From Candidatus Uhrbacteria bacterium RIFOXYB12_FULL_58_10 (GTDB lineage Bacteria > Patescibacteriota > Patescibacteriia > UBA9934 > GWF2-40-263), in NCBI GenBank assembly GCA_943354165.1, contig CALRBH010000010.1, positions 1 through 34,057 on the forward strand: a stretch of DNA of 34,057 bases, written 5' to 3'. This document shows, piece by piece, positions 21,718 through 29,439 of the stretch. Numbering within the stretch: position 1 is the stretch's first letter; the number at the start of each line of letters is the position of its first letter. The notes beneath the pieces are model-generated. The model was not told where the DNA came from. It saw only the letters and a list, made by a program, of their open reading frames with translations, and did no database searches. The position numbers and the translations under genes are program-made.

Positions 21718-22944
21718 ATGAATCAACGCGCAAAAACCGTTCTTGCCCTTACGGCCTTCCTGGTTTCCGTGGTCGGCATCGGCGCGGCCCTCTACTTCGT
21801 ATTTTTACGAAATGTCGTCGAGCCGATCCCACCCACAACGCTCCCCCCGGAAGGGGTCGGTAGCCTGCCTGCTTCTGGCGTGGCAGGAGAACGTCCGCCT
21901 CAAGGCCCACTCCCTGGTTCCACAGGAGCCGGAGCGCTCCCTGGAGCAGACACGATCGCCCGTGGTGGAGTGACCAAAGTACAGTCGGTCACCCCGGGTT
22001 CTGCAGCTCATGGCGTCCCCTCGGGAAATGGCCTCAATTATTACGATCCGAAAGACGGGAAATTTTATTCCGTAGACGCGAATGGAAACGTCGTCGCGCT
22101 TTCCGACACCAGGTTCCCACAGGCCGATGCGGTTTCCTGGAACAAGGAAGCAGACAAGGCCGTGATTGAATTCCCAGACGGGTCCAATGTGGTGTACGAC
22201 TTCGCCACGCAAAACCAGGTCACGCTCCCCTCTCACTGGGAGGAGCTGCAATTTTCCCCAACGACCGATGAGATCATCGCGGAATCAAACACGCTGGATC
22301 CTGACAACCGTTCCATCGTCATCACCAACAGCGACGGATCGAACGTAAAATCCATCCAGGCGCTTGGCGCAAACGCGGACAAGGTGCAGATGAGCTGGTC
22401 GCCAAATGATCAGGTCGTGGCCTTTTCAGACACCGCGGACGCCATTTCCGGCGGATTTGATCGGAAGATGATTTTGCCGATCGGGAAAAACCATGAAAAC
22501 TTCCGTGGCCTCACCGTAGAAGGATTGGACTTCACCCCAAACTGGGCGCCAGACGGCAAGAAATTGCTCTACTCCGCCTCCGGAGCCTACTCAAACTTTC
22601 AGCCGATGCTCTGGATCACGGACGGCACCGCCGCCACCATGGGCAACAACCGCAAGAGCCTTGGGGTGAACACCTGGGCGGATAAATGCGCCTTCGCAAG
22701 CAGCAGCGTAGCGTTTTGCGCCGTTCCTCAATTCCTTCCGGAAGGCGCCGGCCTCCAGCGCGCGATCGCCGCAAACGTTCCTGACACGCTGTATCGCGTA
22801 GACCTCGCCGCCGGACGCGTGACCGTGGTCGCTATTCCAGAAACCCCCGTCACCATGGAACAGGTGGAGGTATCCGCCGACGGTTCCGAATTCTTCTTCC
22901 GCAATCCCGCAACGGCCGTCATTGAGAAAATCCAGCTTAAGTAA
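21718..22944 (+). CDS. Membrane-anchored TolB/WD40-like beta-propeller protein
   Basis: A 408-residue protein with an N-terminal anchor (residues 7-29, VLALTAFLVSVVGIGAALYF), then a Pro/Gly-rich spacer to about residue 95. The rest has repeated blades of the TolB/PD40 kind, with recurrent W(S/A)P-D or FSP/ADG turns: MSWSPNDQVVAFSD, PNWAPDGKKLLYSA, VEVSADGSEFFFR. It is probably extracytoplasmic and protein-binding; the exact role is unknown. A weak Shine-Dalgarno (TAGGA) lies 8 nt upstream of the ATG. It is followed by repeat B1 and a DsbA-like gene. Confidence 0.85.
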   Translation: MNQRAKTVLALTAFLVSVVGIGAALYFVFLRNVVEPIPPTTLPPEGVGSLPASGVAGERPPQGPLPGSTGAGALPGADTIARGGVTKVQSVTPGSAAHGVPSGNGLNYYDPKDGKFYSVDANGNVVALSDTRFPQADAVSWNKEADKAVIEFPDGSNVVYDFATQNQVTLPSHWEELQFSPTTDEIIAESNTLDPDNRSIVITNSDGSNVKSIQALGANADKVQMSWSPNDQVVAFSDTADAISGGFDRKMILPIGKNHENFRGLTVEGLDFTPNWAPDGKKLLYSASGAYSNFQPMLWITDGTAATMGNNRKSLGVNTWADKCAFASSSVAFCAVPQFLPEGAGLQRAIAANVPDTLYRVDLAAGRVTVVAIPETPVTMEQVEVSADGSEFFFRNPATAVIEKIQLK

Positions 22945-22947
22945 TAT

Positions 22948-23061
22948 GAAACGACAAAAAACAAACGACAAACGACAAAGAAAAATTGAAAACGACAAAC
23001 GTTTAAAAATTTGTCGTTTTTCGCCTTTCTTTGTCGTTTGGGATTTCTCGTTTGTCGTTTC
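22948..23061 (+). repeat. AAACGACAA family repeat, copy B1
   Basis: The left arm is made of ACGACAAA words and the right arm of their reverse complement (TTTGTCGTTT), around a short TTTAAAAA centre. It fills the gap between the propeller and DsbA-like genes. Confidence 0.88.
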
Positions 23062-23068
23062 ATAAAAT

Positions 23069-23710
23069 ATGTCCGCCAAACCGCTCCTCATGCTCACGGG
23101 ATTCGCGTTCATGGGAGCGGCCGTGTTTGGCTTGTACTATCTGCGCGCCACGCCACCGGCAACCACCCCCAACCCTTCCTTGGCGCAGGAAGGGACCCTG
23201 ACGCAGCCAAGTACGACATTCGTGAACCCGCGCATCGGGTCAAAAACGCCGAAGATCACCATCGTGGAGTTCGCGGATTTCCAGTGCGACGCCTGCGCGC
23301 AGCTCGCCCGTACGCTTGAGGCGTTCCGCAAGGCGCATCCGAACACGGTCCAGGTGATCTGGAAGGACATGCCGAACAACGCCGCGCATCCGTTCGCCAC
23401 GCCCGCCGCCGTTGCCGCCCATTGCGCGGACCAGCAGGGAAAATTCTGGGAATACCACGATGCCCTGTTCGCCCAGTCCTCCATCCTGTCGCTGGATCTG
23501 CTGAAATCCATCTCCACCCAGCTCGCGCTCGACGAGGAAAAGTTCAACGCCTGCTTCGATGCCGGCGAAACGCTCCCCATCGTGGAACGCGACTTCGCCG
23601 AGGGCCAGGCGCTGGGCATCACCGCGACCCCGACCATGTTTATTAACGGCGAACGGGTGATCGGAAGCGCAAGTCTTGCTGAACTTGAAACGTATGTGGA
23701 GAAAAACTAG
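23069..23710 (+). CDS. DsbA-like thioredoxin-fold disulfide oxidoreductase
   Basis: A 213-residue protein with an N-terminal anchor (residues 5-24) and a thioredoxin_4/DsbA domain. The active site is FQCDAC (C73, C76), and the cis-proline loop is TATPTMFING near residue 186. Expected role: forming or shuffling disulfides outside the cytoplasmic membrane. The 3' end overlaps the start of the next gene by 17 nt. That gene codes for a secreted protein with 16 cysteines, a likely client. The start ATG follows repeat B1 directly and has no Shine-Dalgarno. Confidence 0.92.
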   Translation: MSAKPLLMLTGFAFMGAAVFGLYYLRATPPATTPNPSLAQEGTLTQPSTTFVNPRIGSKTPKITIVEFADFQCDACAQLARTLEAFRKAHPNTVQVIWKDMPNNAAHPFATPAAVAAHCADQQGKFWEYHDALFAQSSILSLDLLKSISTQLALDEEKFNACFDAGETLPIVERDFAEGQALGITATPTMFINGERVIGSASLAELETYVEKN

Positions 23711-24974
23711 CCTCTATTTTTCAAAAGTGTTCGCAAGCCTTGCGTTCCTCCTGTCCGGAACGATGCTTCTTGCCCCCATTCCAACCTTAGCGGCCGGAAA
23801 CGAAGTGTGCAGCTGTACGATTACGAATGGGACGGTGACCACCTGTCTCCTCTTCAGCAAGTTAAGCGGGGATCTCCCGGACTTTGTCACCAATGCTGAC
23901 AGATGCAACGTCCATTGCAATTCGGTAAAAGGGGCGGGGAGCGTCACAAACTTCGCCTTTGCCGAGGACCGAGGATCCACCGCGGGGGCAGCGGTCTTGA
24001 ACACATGCGTGAGTGTCCAGACGGCAAGTGAAGAAGCGCAGGCGGCTGCATCACAGGCCGAGCCGCCAAAAGAATTCATCATTCCCGTCCTCTCCATTCC
24101 CATCCCCGGGCTCTCGTTTACCGCTCCATTGATTGATGAAAAAACCAAAACCATCTCCGTCGATTTCCTGGGACAATACATCACGGGCGTCTACAATTTT
24201 CTCCTCGGGGCGGCGGCAACAGTCGCCATCGTGATCCTCATGATCGGCGGCGTGCGCTATATTCTTGGGGCACAGACGGGGGACATTAAGGCGGCGAAGG
24301 AAATGATCAAGAATGCTGTGATCGGCCTTGTCCTGCTCATGAGTGTGTTCGTGATTTTGTTCACGATCAATCCGCGACTCACTATTTTCCAACCGTTAAG
24401 TTTGACGTATGCGACAAACATCGGGTTGGAGCAGCAAGGTGAGGAAAACCAACCAGATTCCGTGTCAGGGCAACTTGCAACCTTGTTTAAGAGTCCGACC
24501 GCAAAGAACATCACAGGCAGCCTAAACAAGATCCCGGAAGAGCTGGCTCCTAAACTCGACGCCGCCGCCGGTGAACTCAGCAAGCAAGGGTTCGGCATGT
24601 CGGTTACGAGCAGTTTCCGTAGCGTCGAAGAACAGGCCACACTTATCAAGAAAAACTGCCAGAACCCGCCTGGATCTGCCACATGCAATCGAAAGCCTGG
24701 ACGCCCTCAAACCTGCATTCTCCGAGACAATAATCCAGCGAATTGCCCACATACCACTGGGCGGGCACTGGACATTTGGGCCACAAAAAAGTCGGATACA
24801 GGTGCCATGCTCCAATGTGTGAATCAGGAACAATGCCTCAATAATAAAGCCTCCTGTTTCAGCGATCCCTGCCAAGCTGCTCTCATCGCAGAAATGAAAA
24901 CACAAGGATTCTGCGTTCTTGCGAGCGAACCATGGCATTTTGAACAGCCGAAAATGTCTTCAAACTGCAATTAG
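23694..24974 (+). CDS. Fusion of TrbC/VirB2-like pilin module with M15 (VanY-type) peptidase
   Basis: A 426-residue secreted or membrane protein. The start is the ATG at 23694 (MWRKTSLYFSKVFASLAF), overlapping the DsbA-like gene; a signal peptide ends near TLAAG (residue 35). A Cys-rich segment (six Cys, 39-105) comes next. Two membrane helices follow (about 165-195, ending IGGVRYILGAQTGD, and 205-228), the usual layout of T4SS pilin-like proteins in CPR. Residues 285-426 form an M15 D-Ala-D-Ala carboxypeptidase domain. Its zinc residues are visible in CPHTTGRALDIWA (H353, D360) and SEPWHFEQ (E412, H415). All 16 cysteines flank or lie in the extracytoplasmic parts. A role in opening peptidoglycan for a pilus or secretion channel is inferred. 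Confidence 0.85.
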   Translation: MWRKTSLYFSKVFASLAFLLSGTMLLAPIPTLAAGNEVCSCTITNGTVTTCLLFSKLSGDLPDFVTNADRCNVHCNSVKGAGSVTNFAFAEDRGSTAGAAVLNTCVSVQTASEEAQAAASQAEPPKEFIIPVLSIPIPGLSFTAPLIDEKTKTISVDFLGQYITGVYNFLLGAAATVAIVILMIGGVRYILGAQTGDIKAAKEMIKNAVIGLVLLMSVFVILFTINPRLTIFQPLSLTYATNIGLEQQGEENQPDSVSGQLATLFKSPTAKNITGSLNKIPEELAPKLDAAAGELSKQGFGMSVTSSFRSVEEQATLIKKNCQNPPGSATCNRKPGRPQTCILRDNNPANCPHTTGRALDIWATKKSDTGAMLQCVNQEQCLNNKASCFSDPCQAALIAEMKTQGFCVLASEPWHFEQPKMSSNCN

Positions 24975-24980
24975 CTCTAT

Positions 24981-26291
24981 ATGTTCACCTGCTCCCGCTG
25001 CGATGCGCAGTACCCGAAGTGGTCGGGACGCTGCGTAGAGTGCGGGGCTTGGGGAACCGTTGGTTCGGAGGAATCCAACGGTTCAGCACCGAAACGTGCG
25101 TCCTCCGCCTCGCCCGCCAAAGCTACGACAAGCACCGCGTTGAAAGACGCCAAAGCCGCTGGCAACGTCACACGCATCCCCTCGGGCGATGCGGAAGTTG
25201 ATCGTGTCCTCGGAGGCGGATTCGTTCCTGGGTCAATCACGTTGCTCTCAGGCGAACCAGGGATCGGCAAATCGACTCTTGTGGCGGCAATAGCCGCCAA
25301 AATTGCGTCACAACCCCTTACTGCCCTTACAACCCTTACCGCCCCAACCGTCCTTTACGTATCTGGCGAAGAATCCGCAGCACAGCTTGCTGACCGATTC
25401 GAACGCCTTGGCGGGCTCAATGCGAAGGTTCGCTATCTTGAAGCGCATCCGATCGAAACGCTCGTTGCGACGATTGAAAAGGAAAAGCCGGCGATGGCAA
25501 TTATCGATTCCGTTCAAACGCTTTCCTCGTCCGAACTCGAAGGAACTCCTGGCTCCCCCACTCTCGTCCGTTACGTGACTTCGCTCCTGCTCGAACTTTC
25601 GAAGCGATCAGGTGTGGCGATTCTGCTTATCGGCCAAGTGACCAAGGATGGCGGGATTGCGGGGCCGAAGATGCTCGAACATCTCGTCGATGCCGTTCTG
25701 ACGCTCGAAGGCGATCCGCAGCATTCGTACAGGCTTCTACGCTCCTCTAAGAACCGGTTTGGAGCCACGCATGAGGTTGGTGTGTTCGAAATGACTGGCA
25801 CCGGGCTTACGGCAGTTGAAAACCCTTCGGCGCGGTTTCTCGCTGAGCGTGTAAACGTGGCCGGATCGGTTATTGCGGCGTCGATGGAGGGCTCGCGTGT
25901 CTTCCTCGTCGAAGTGCAGGCCCTCGTCGACAAGATGGCGTTTAGTACGCCCGTTCGACGTGCGTCTGGATTCGATGGGAATCGGTTGCAGATGTTGTGC
26001 GCGATTCTTTCGCGACGAACGAAAGCGAACCTTTCTGAAAAGGATGTGTACGTAAACGTCGTCGGTGGAATGGAGCTTCACGAACCCGCCGCCGATCTTG
26101 CCGTGTGCGCCGCGATCATGGGCGCATTGAAAAACGAAGCGGCGGGGCCAGTTCTCGCGATCGGCGAAGTTGGGCTGGGTGGCGAAGTTCGCTCCGTCCC
26201 ACAGCTCGATCGACGTTTAGCGGAAGCTAAACGGATGGGAATCACCAATGTGATCACGCCGAAGATGATTAAGCTCGTGAGCGAGCTCTAA
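24981..26291 (+). CDS. radA: DNA repair protein RadA (Sms)
   Basis: A 436-residue ATPase that helps branch migration in recombination. An N-terminal four-Cys zinc finger (CSRCDAQYPKWSGRCVECGAW) is followed by a RecA-like domain with Walker A SGEPGIGKST. The RadA-specific motif SSKNRFGATHEVGVFEM is intact, and the C-terminal Lon-protease-like domain (VNVVGGMELHEPAADLAVCA) is present. Residues near 112-125 (QPLTALTTLTAPT) are an added loop coded by a CCCTTACAA repeat, between the Walker A helix and the VLYVSGEES strand. The start is 6 nt after the fusion gene, so they are probably co-transcribed. Confidence 0.96.
   Translation: MFTCSRCDAQYPKWSGRCVECGAWGTVGSEESNGSAPKRASSASPAKATTSTALKDAKAAGNVTRIPSGDAEVDRVLGGGFVPGSITLLSGEPGIGKSTLVAAIAAKIASQPLTALTTLTAPTVLYVSGEESAAQLADRFERLGGLNAKVRYLEAHPIETLVATIEKEKPAMAIIDSVQTLSSSELEGTPGSPTLVRYVTSLLLELSKRSGVAILLIGQVTKDGGIAGPKMLEHLVDAVLTLEGDPQHSYRLLRSSKNRFGATHEVGVFEMTGTGLTAVENPSARFLAERVNVAGSVIAASMEGSRVFLVEVQALVDKMAFSTPVRRASGFDGNRLQMLCAILSRRTKANLSEKDVYVNVVGGMELHEPAADLAVCAAIMGALKNEAAGPVLAIGEVGLGGEVRSVPQLDRRLAEAKRMGITNVITPKMIKLVSEL
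25311..25351 (+). repeat. CCCTTACAA repeat inside radA (family C)
   Basis: CAACCCCTTACTGCCCTTAC then AACCCTTACCGCCCCAACCG; the same unit as in the manB-lemA gap. It is in frame and codes for a Thr/Leu/Ala/Pro loop. Confidence 0.75.
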
Positions 26292-26296
26292 GGGGC

Positions 26297-26325
26297 TGGA
26301 CAAGCACCATTTTCTGTGCTATTAT
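26297..26325 (+). promoter_or_regulatory. Sigma-70-type promoter for the 58-residue protein gene
   Basis: -35 TGGACA (26297-26302), 17-nt spacer, -10 TATTAT (26320-26325) with extended -10 TGC. It lies 6 bp after the radA stop. Confidence 0.82.
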
Positions 26326-26352
26326 TTGCCTTGCACAATAATGGAGGTGCAC

Positions 26353-26529
26353 GTGAATAAAGAGACGTTTTCCATCCTTTCCGTTCTTTTCATCTTGTCG
26401 CTGATCTATCACTTCGATAGGGACGACGACATCCAAGACCCATTCGCGTACTGCGAACGGGAAAACATCGACATGACGCCCGCAAGTTGTCGCGCCCACA
26501 TCGCATTCGCGATGAGTGCCGGCATGTAG
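26353..26529 (+). CDS. Small membrane protein (58 residues) in its own transcription unit
   Basis: Begins with GTG at 26353 (MNKETFSILSVLFILSLIYH), chosen because GGAGGTG (26343-26349) is an ideal Shine-Dalgarno. The in-frame ATG at 26341 would leave a leader of only about 9 nt. One membrane or signal helix (residues 6-20) is followed by an acidic segment (FDRDDDIQDPF) and two cysteines (C34, C46), so the tail may be extracytoplasmic with a disulfide. It has a strong promoter, a strong ribosome binding site and a terminator, which supports real expression. No family recognised. Confidence 0.7.
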   Translation: MNKETFSILSVLFILSLIYHFDRDDDIQDPFAYCERENIDMTPASCRAHIAFAMSAGM

Positions 26530-26543
26530 TCAGTACTGTCCGT

Positions 26544-26564
26544 GGCCCACAGGGGCCCTTTTTT
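26544..26564 (+). terminator. Intrinsic terminator after the 58-residue protein gene
   Basis: Stem GGCCC / GGGCC (loop ACAG), then C and six T residues. It lies 14 nt after the TAG stop; the convergent recG gene ends at 26571. Confidence 0.8.
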
Positions 26565-26570
26565 AATTCC

Positions 26571-28628
26571 CTATTCCAGATGTACGCGGTCAAACGAAAG
26601 TTTTACCGCTTCCTTCACGACCGGATGATTTTCGAGGAGTGGATCGCCCGCCAGCAGCTTCTTGGCTGCATCGCGGGCGATTTTCATTATGTCGACGTCG
26701 GCAAGCGTGGCGAGCTTGAAGTCCGGGAAGCCGGACTGGGCGTTGCCGAACAGGTTCCCTGCACCGCGCAGCTGGAGGTCGATTTCTGCGAGAGCGAAAC
26801 CGTCGTCGCTTTCAACGAGTGATTGTAGTCGTTTCTTTCCAGGAGGAGTGAGTGCGTCGGGAAGCAGGAAACAGTATGAGGCGTCTTTGCCACGACCGAC
26901 GCGGCCGCGGAGCTGGTGAAGCTGCGCGAGACCAAAGCGTTCGGCACCCATAATGGCGATGACCGTCGCTTCCGGCACATCGACGCCGACTTCAACGACA
27001 GTCGTCGAGACAAGTACGTCGAGTTTCCCCGAACGGAATGCATCGAGCGCTTCCGTCTTGTCAGACGGTTTCATTTTGCCATGCAGAAGTCCGACCTTGA
27101 GCCCCTTAAGCGCGCCTTTCGAAAGTTCCTTCGACGTTTCTACCGCCGACTTCCCTCCTACTGTTTCTGACTCCTCAATGAGCGGGCAAACGACGTACGT
27201 TCGACGCCCTGCGGCCGCTTCCTCGCGAACTTTTTCCCAGACCTTGTCGCGATCAGTTGCGTCGACGAGGTAGGTCGCGATCGGTAATCGTCCTTTCGGT
27301 CGCTCCGAAATAATCGAAACGTCGAGGTCGCCGTAAAGCGTGAGGGAGAGCGATCGTGGAATCGGCGTCGCGGTCATCGAGAGGAGATGCGGAGCGGGAA
27401 TGTCGCCGGTTTCGAGAAGTGCGTGGCGCTGTTCTACGCCGAAGCGGTGCTGTTCGTCGACGATCACGAGCGCGAGATCGGGCACGGTTTGAGCACTTGA
27501 TTGGAACAGCGCGTGCGTGCCGACGATGCATCGAACGTCACCGTACTTGATCGCGCGACTTAGCTCTTCCCTATCCACAGACTTATCCCCAACCATGGCG
27601 ATAGAACCTGTAAGAAGTCCTACTGGCCTTCCTGGGAGGAACTTCGATAGAGCGGCGTGCTGTTGGGCCGCGAGTAATTCGGTCGGAGCCAGATACGCCG
27701 CGGCTTTCCCCGCATTCAGAACTTCGGCGATTGCGATAACTGAAACGACGGTTTTGCCGGATCCAACGTCTCCTTGGAGCAAGCGATTCATTGGCTCCCC
27801 TTTTGCACAGTCTTGAACGATCTCCCAGGCGGATGAACGCTGGCTCTTGGTAAGCGGAAATGGCAAACTCGCGACGAACGTTTTGAGAAACGTCTCATCG
27901 ACGGGAACCGCGTGAGCTTTCTTCACCGCACGTTCACGACGCACTTCGGCGAACTGGAGCTGGTGCAAAAAGAGCTCATCGAATTTCAAACGATTGATCG
28001 ACGCGTCGAGTTCGACACGCGTATCTGGAAAATGAATCGCGCTGATCGCATCGGCTAATCGAGGAAGCGACGCGTCGGTCATCACCTCATCCGGAAGCCA
28101 CTCGGTGAATTCGACGGCAGCTGGAAGTGCGGCTTTCATTGCCGTGCGTAATCGACGTGCGGTCAGTGAGGCGGTCAGTGAATAGATCGGGACAAGGCGG
28201 CCGGTGTGTACGCGAACGTCCGCCGGTTCCTGCACCGGGTTCACAAACGTGCGACCGAACTTCACATCGAGTCGGCCCGCGAGTGACACGCGTGCGCCAG
28301 GACGCAGAGTTTTTTCGAGGTACGGTTGGTTGAACCACATTACTTTCAGAACGCCCGATTCATCTTCGAGTTTGGCTTCCGTAATAGTGAGGTGTCGATT
28401 CTTCTTCGATGGCCGGCTATTGATCTCCGTAATGGTTCCGATCACCGTCGCCGGTTCATCATGCCGAAGCTTGTTGATGGGCAGGATGCGCGAAAAGTCG
28501 TCGTAGCGGAATGGGAAATATAACAAAAGGTCGCGCAGGGACAAGATGCCGAGGGATCGGAGGTCTTTGGCGGTTTCCTCCCCTACCCCTGGGAGGATGC
28601 GCACGGATGTGGATAAGTGCAGGGCCAT
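26571..28628 (-). CDS. recG: ATP-dependent DNA helicase RecG
   Basis: A 685-residue helicase that remodels stalled forks and Holliday junctions. The N-terminal wedge/OB domain begins LSTSVRILPGVG. Walker A is LLQGDVGSGKTVVS, the DExH box is VIVDEQHRFGVEQR, SMTATPIPRSL is motif III, and GRVGRGKDASYCFLL ends the helicase core. The RecG-specific C-terminal region follows. I start it at the ATG at 28626-28628 (MALHLSTSVRI). An in-frame extension to 28697 exists, but it is coded by repeat B2 and has no family support. Confidence 0.95.
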   Translation of the reverse strand: MALHLSTSVRILPGVGEETAKDLRSLGILSLRDLLLYFPFRYDDFSRILPINKLRHDEPATVIGTITEINSRPSKKNRHLTITEAKLEDESGVLKVMWFNQPYLEKTLRPGARVSLAGRLDVKFGRTFVNPVQEPADVRVHTGRLVPIYSLTASLTARRLRTAMKAALPAAVEFTEWLPDEVMTDASLPRLADAISAIHFPDTRVELDASINRLKFDELFLHQLQFAEVRRERAVKKAHAVPVDETFLKTFVASLPFPLTKSQRSSAWEIVQDCAKGEPMNRLLQGDVGSGKTVVSVIAIAEVLNAGKAAAYLAPTELLAAQQHAALSKFLPGRPVGLLTGSIAMVGDKSVDREELSRAIKYGDVRCIVGTHALFQSSAQTVPDLALVIVDEQHRFGVEQRHALLETGDIPAPHLLSMTATPIPRSLSLTLYGDLDVSIISERPKGRLPIATYLVDATDRDKVWEKVREEAAAGRRTYVVCPLIEESETVGGKSAVETSKELSKGALKGLKVGLLHGKMKPSDKTEALDAFRSGKLDVLVSTTVVEVGVDVPEATVIAIMGAERFGLAQLHQLRGRVGRGKDASYCFLLPDALTPPGKKRLQSLVESDDGFALAEIDLQLRGAGNLFGNAQSGFPDFKLATLADVDIMKIARDAAKKLLAGDPLLENHPVVKEAVKLSFDRVHLE

Positions 28629-28649
28629 TGGGGCAGGATAGCTTAAGAA

Positions 28650-28705
28650 ACGATAAACAAAAAACGACAAACGACAAAGAAAGATGGAAAACGACAAAGG
28701 AGGGA
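28650..28705 (-). repeat. AAACGACAA family repeat, copy B2 (single arm)
   Basis: AAACGACAAACGACAAAG words on the plus strand, close to the left arm of B1, without a matching right arm. It lies between recG and tRNA-Ser(GCU). A possible plus-strand promoter, TTGATA-17-TATGGT, follows at 28714-28742. Confidence 0.75.
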
Positions 28706-28713
28706 AAAGTATA

Positions 28714-28742
28714 TTGATATTTCCCCATGAATACAGTATGGT
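28714..28742 (+). promoter_or_regulatory. Possible promoter upstream of tRNA-Ser(GCU)
   Basis: TTGATA (28714-28719), 17-nt spacer, TATGGT (28737-28742). It is about 80 nt before the tRNA. The match is moderate, and AT-rich boxes closer to the tRNA could serve instead. Confidence 0.35.
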
Positions 28743-28820
28743 TTCGGCGGTAGTTCATTGAAATGACCTCTCACCAAGGTCCATGTATCCCAGCAAAATA
28801 CATGTACAGATCGAGTTTAC

Positions 28821-28914
28821 GGAGAGGTACCCAAGAGGTTGAAGGGGCGGGATTGCTAATCCTGTAGGCGGGGTTTTGCCCCGCGCGAGGGTTCGAATCC
28901 CTCCCTCTCCGCCA
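28821..28914 (+). tRNA. tRNA-Ser(GCU)
   Basis: Acceptor stem GGAGAGG / CCTCTCC, discriminator G and encoded CCA (28912-28914). Anticodon GCT at 28855-28857 in ATTGCTAAT. The long variable arm (GGCGGGGTTTTGCCCCGC) is typical of serine tRNAs, and the T-loop is GTTCGAATC. It reads AGC and AGU codons. Confidence 0.97.
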
Positions 28915-28959
28915 GTCATTACATTGATATTGTAGACACGCTGCCGGTTGCCCCTACCG

Positions 28960-28976
28960 TGATAGAATATCTCGGT
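28960..28976 (+). promoter_or_regulatory. Extended -10 (TGA TAGAAT) of the endonuclease-like gene
   Basis: TGA-TAGAAT (28960-28968), then 8 nt to the ATG at 28977. The same TGATAGAAT string precedes the gene at 20952. No Shine-Dalgarno. Confidence 0.55.
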
Positions 28977-29360
28977 ATGAGACTTACACAAAGAAAAGGT
29001 GATACGGCAGTTGCTCAGGCGATCGCTTCGTTTACTAAGGCTGGTCTTGATGTGTTGATTCCGCTGACGGAGTCGGCTGCCTATGATTTGGCTGTGGATG
29101 AGAATGGCACGTTAAAGCGTGTTCAGGTGCGATATGCGAGCAATGGGGAGGTTGATTTGAGAAGAGTGCATTCAAATTCAAAAGGTTACGTTGTAAAAAA
29201 GACCCTGACCTGTGTATACGATTGGTTGTATATCCTGACCAGCGACGGAAAAGAATATTTGATAAAACAGTGTTATATTGGGCGTAGGTCAATCAAACCT
29301 ACCTCAGACGATCTATTTTCAAAGGTTGTTGGCAATATGGAGAGATGGCCGAGTGGTTGA
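28977..29360 (+). CDS. PD-(D/E)XK homing-endonuclease-like protein (PDDEXK_5 / I-Ssp6803I type)
   Basis: A 127-residue protein matching the family of group I intron endonucleases related to I-Ssp6803I: RKGDTAVAQAIASFTKAG, then VLIPLTESAAYDLAVDENG and RVQVRYAS. D37 and the Q50-V51-R52 triplet mark the active site; most relatives have QVK here, so the Lys to Arg change may reduce activity. The start is the ATG at 28977, 9 nt after a TAGAAT box. The gene lies between two tRNA-Ser genes, and its last seven codons plus stop (22 nt) lie inside tRNA-Ser(UGA). No intron is visible in either tRNA, so it is a free-standing gene. Genomic copies of this family can also be unrelated to introns. Confidence 0.82.
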   Translation: MRLTQRKGDTAVAQAIASFTKAGLDVLIPLTESAAYDLAVDENGTLKRVQVRYASNGEVDLRRVHSNSKGYVVKKTLTCVYDWLYILTSDGKEYLIKQCYIGRRSIKPTSDDLFSKVVGNMERWPSG

Positions 29361-29426
29361 AGGCTCCAGTCTTGAAAACTGGCAGACCGAAAGGTCTCGT
29401 GAGTTCGAATCTCACTCTCTCCGCCA
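29339..29426 (+). tRNA. tRNA-Ser(UGA)
   Basis: Acceptor stem GGAGAGA / TCTCTCC, discriminator G and encoded CCA (29424-29426). The anticodon loop CTTGAAA gives anticodon TGA (29373-29375), flanked by CCAGT / ACTGG. It has a long variable arm. It reads UCA and other UCN codons. The 5' end overlaps the endonuclease-like coding region. Confidence 0.97.
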
Positions 29427-29439
29427 GTCTGCATAGATG

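Noticed and set aside
28629-28697. N-terminal extension of RecG (23 residues, hydrophobic)
   Set aside because: It is coded by repeat B2, and RecG family members start near LSTSVRILPG.
28821-29426. Group I intron within the tRNA-Ser genes
   Set aside because: Both tRNAs fold without interruption, so the endonuclease-like gene is not intron-encoded here.
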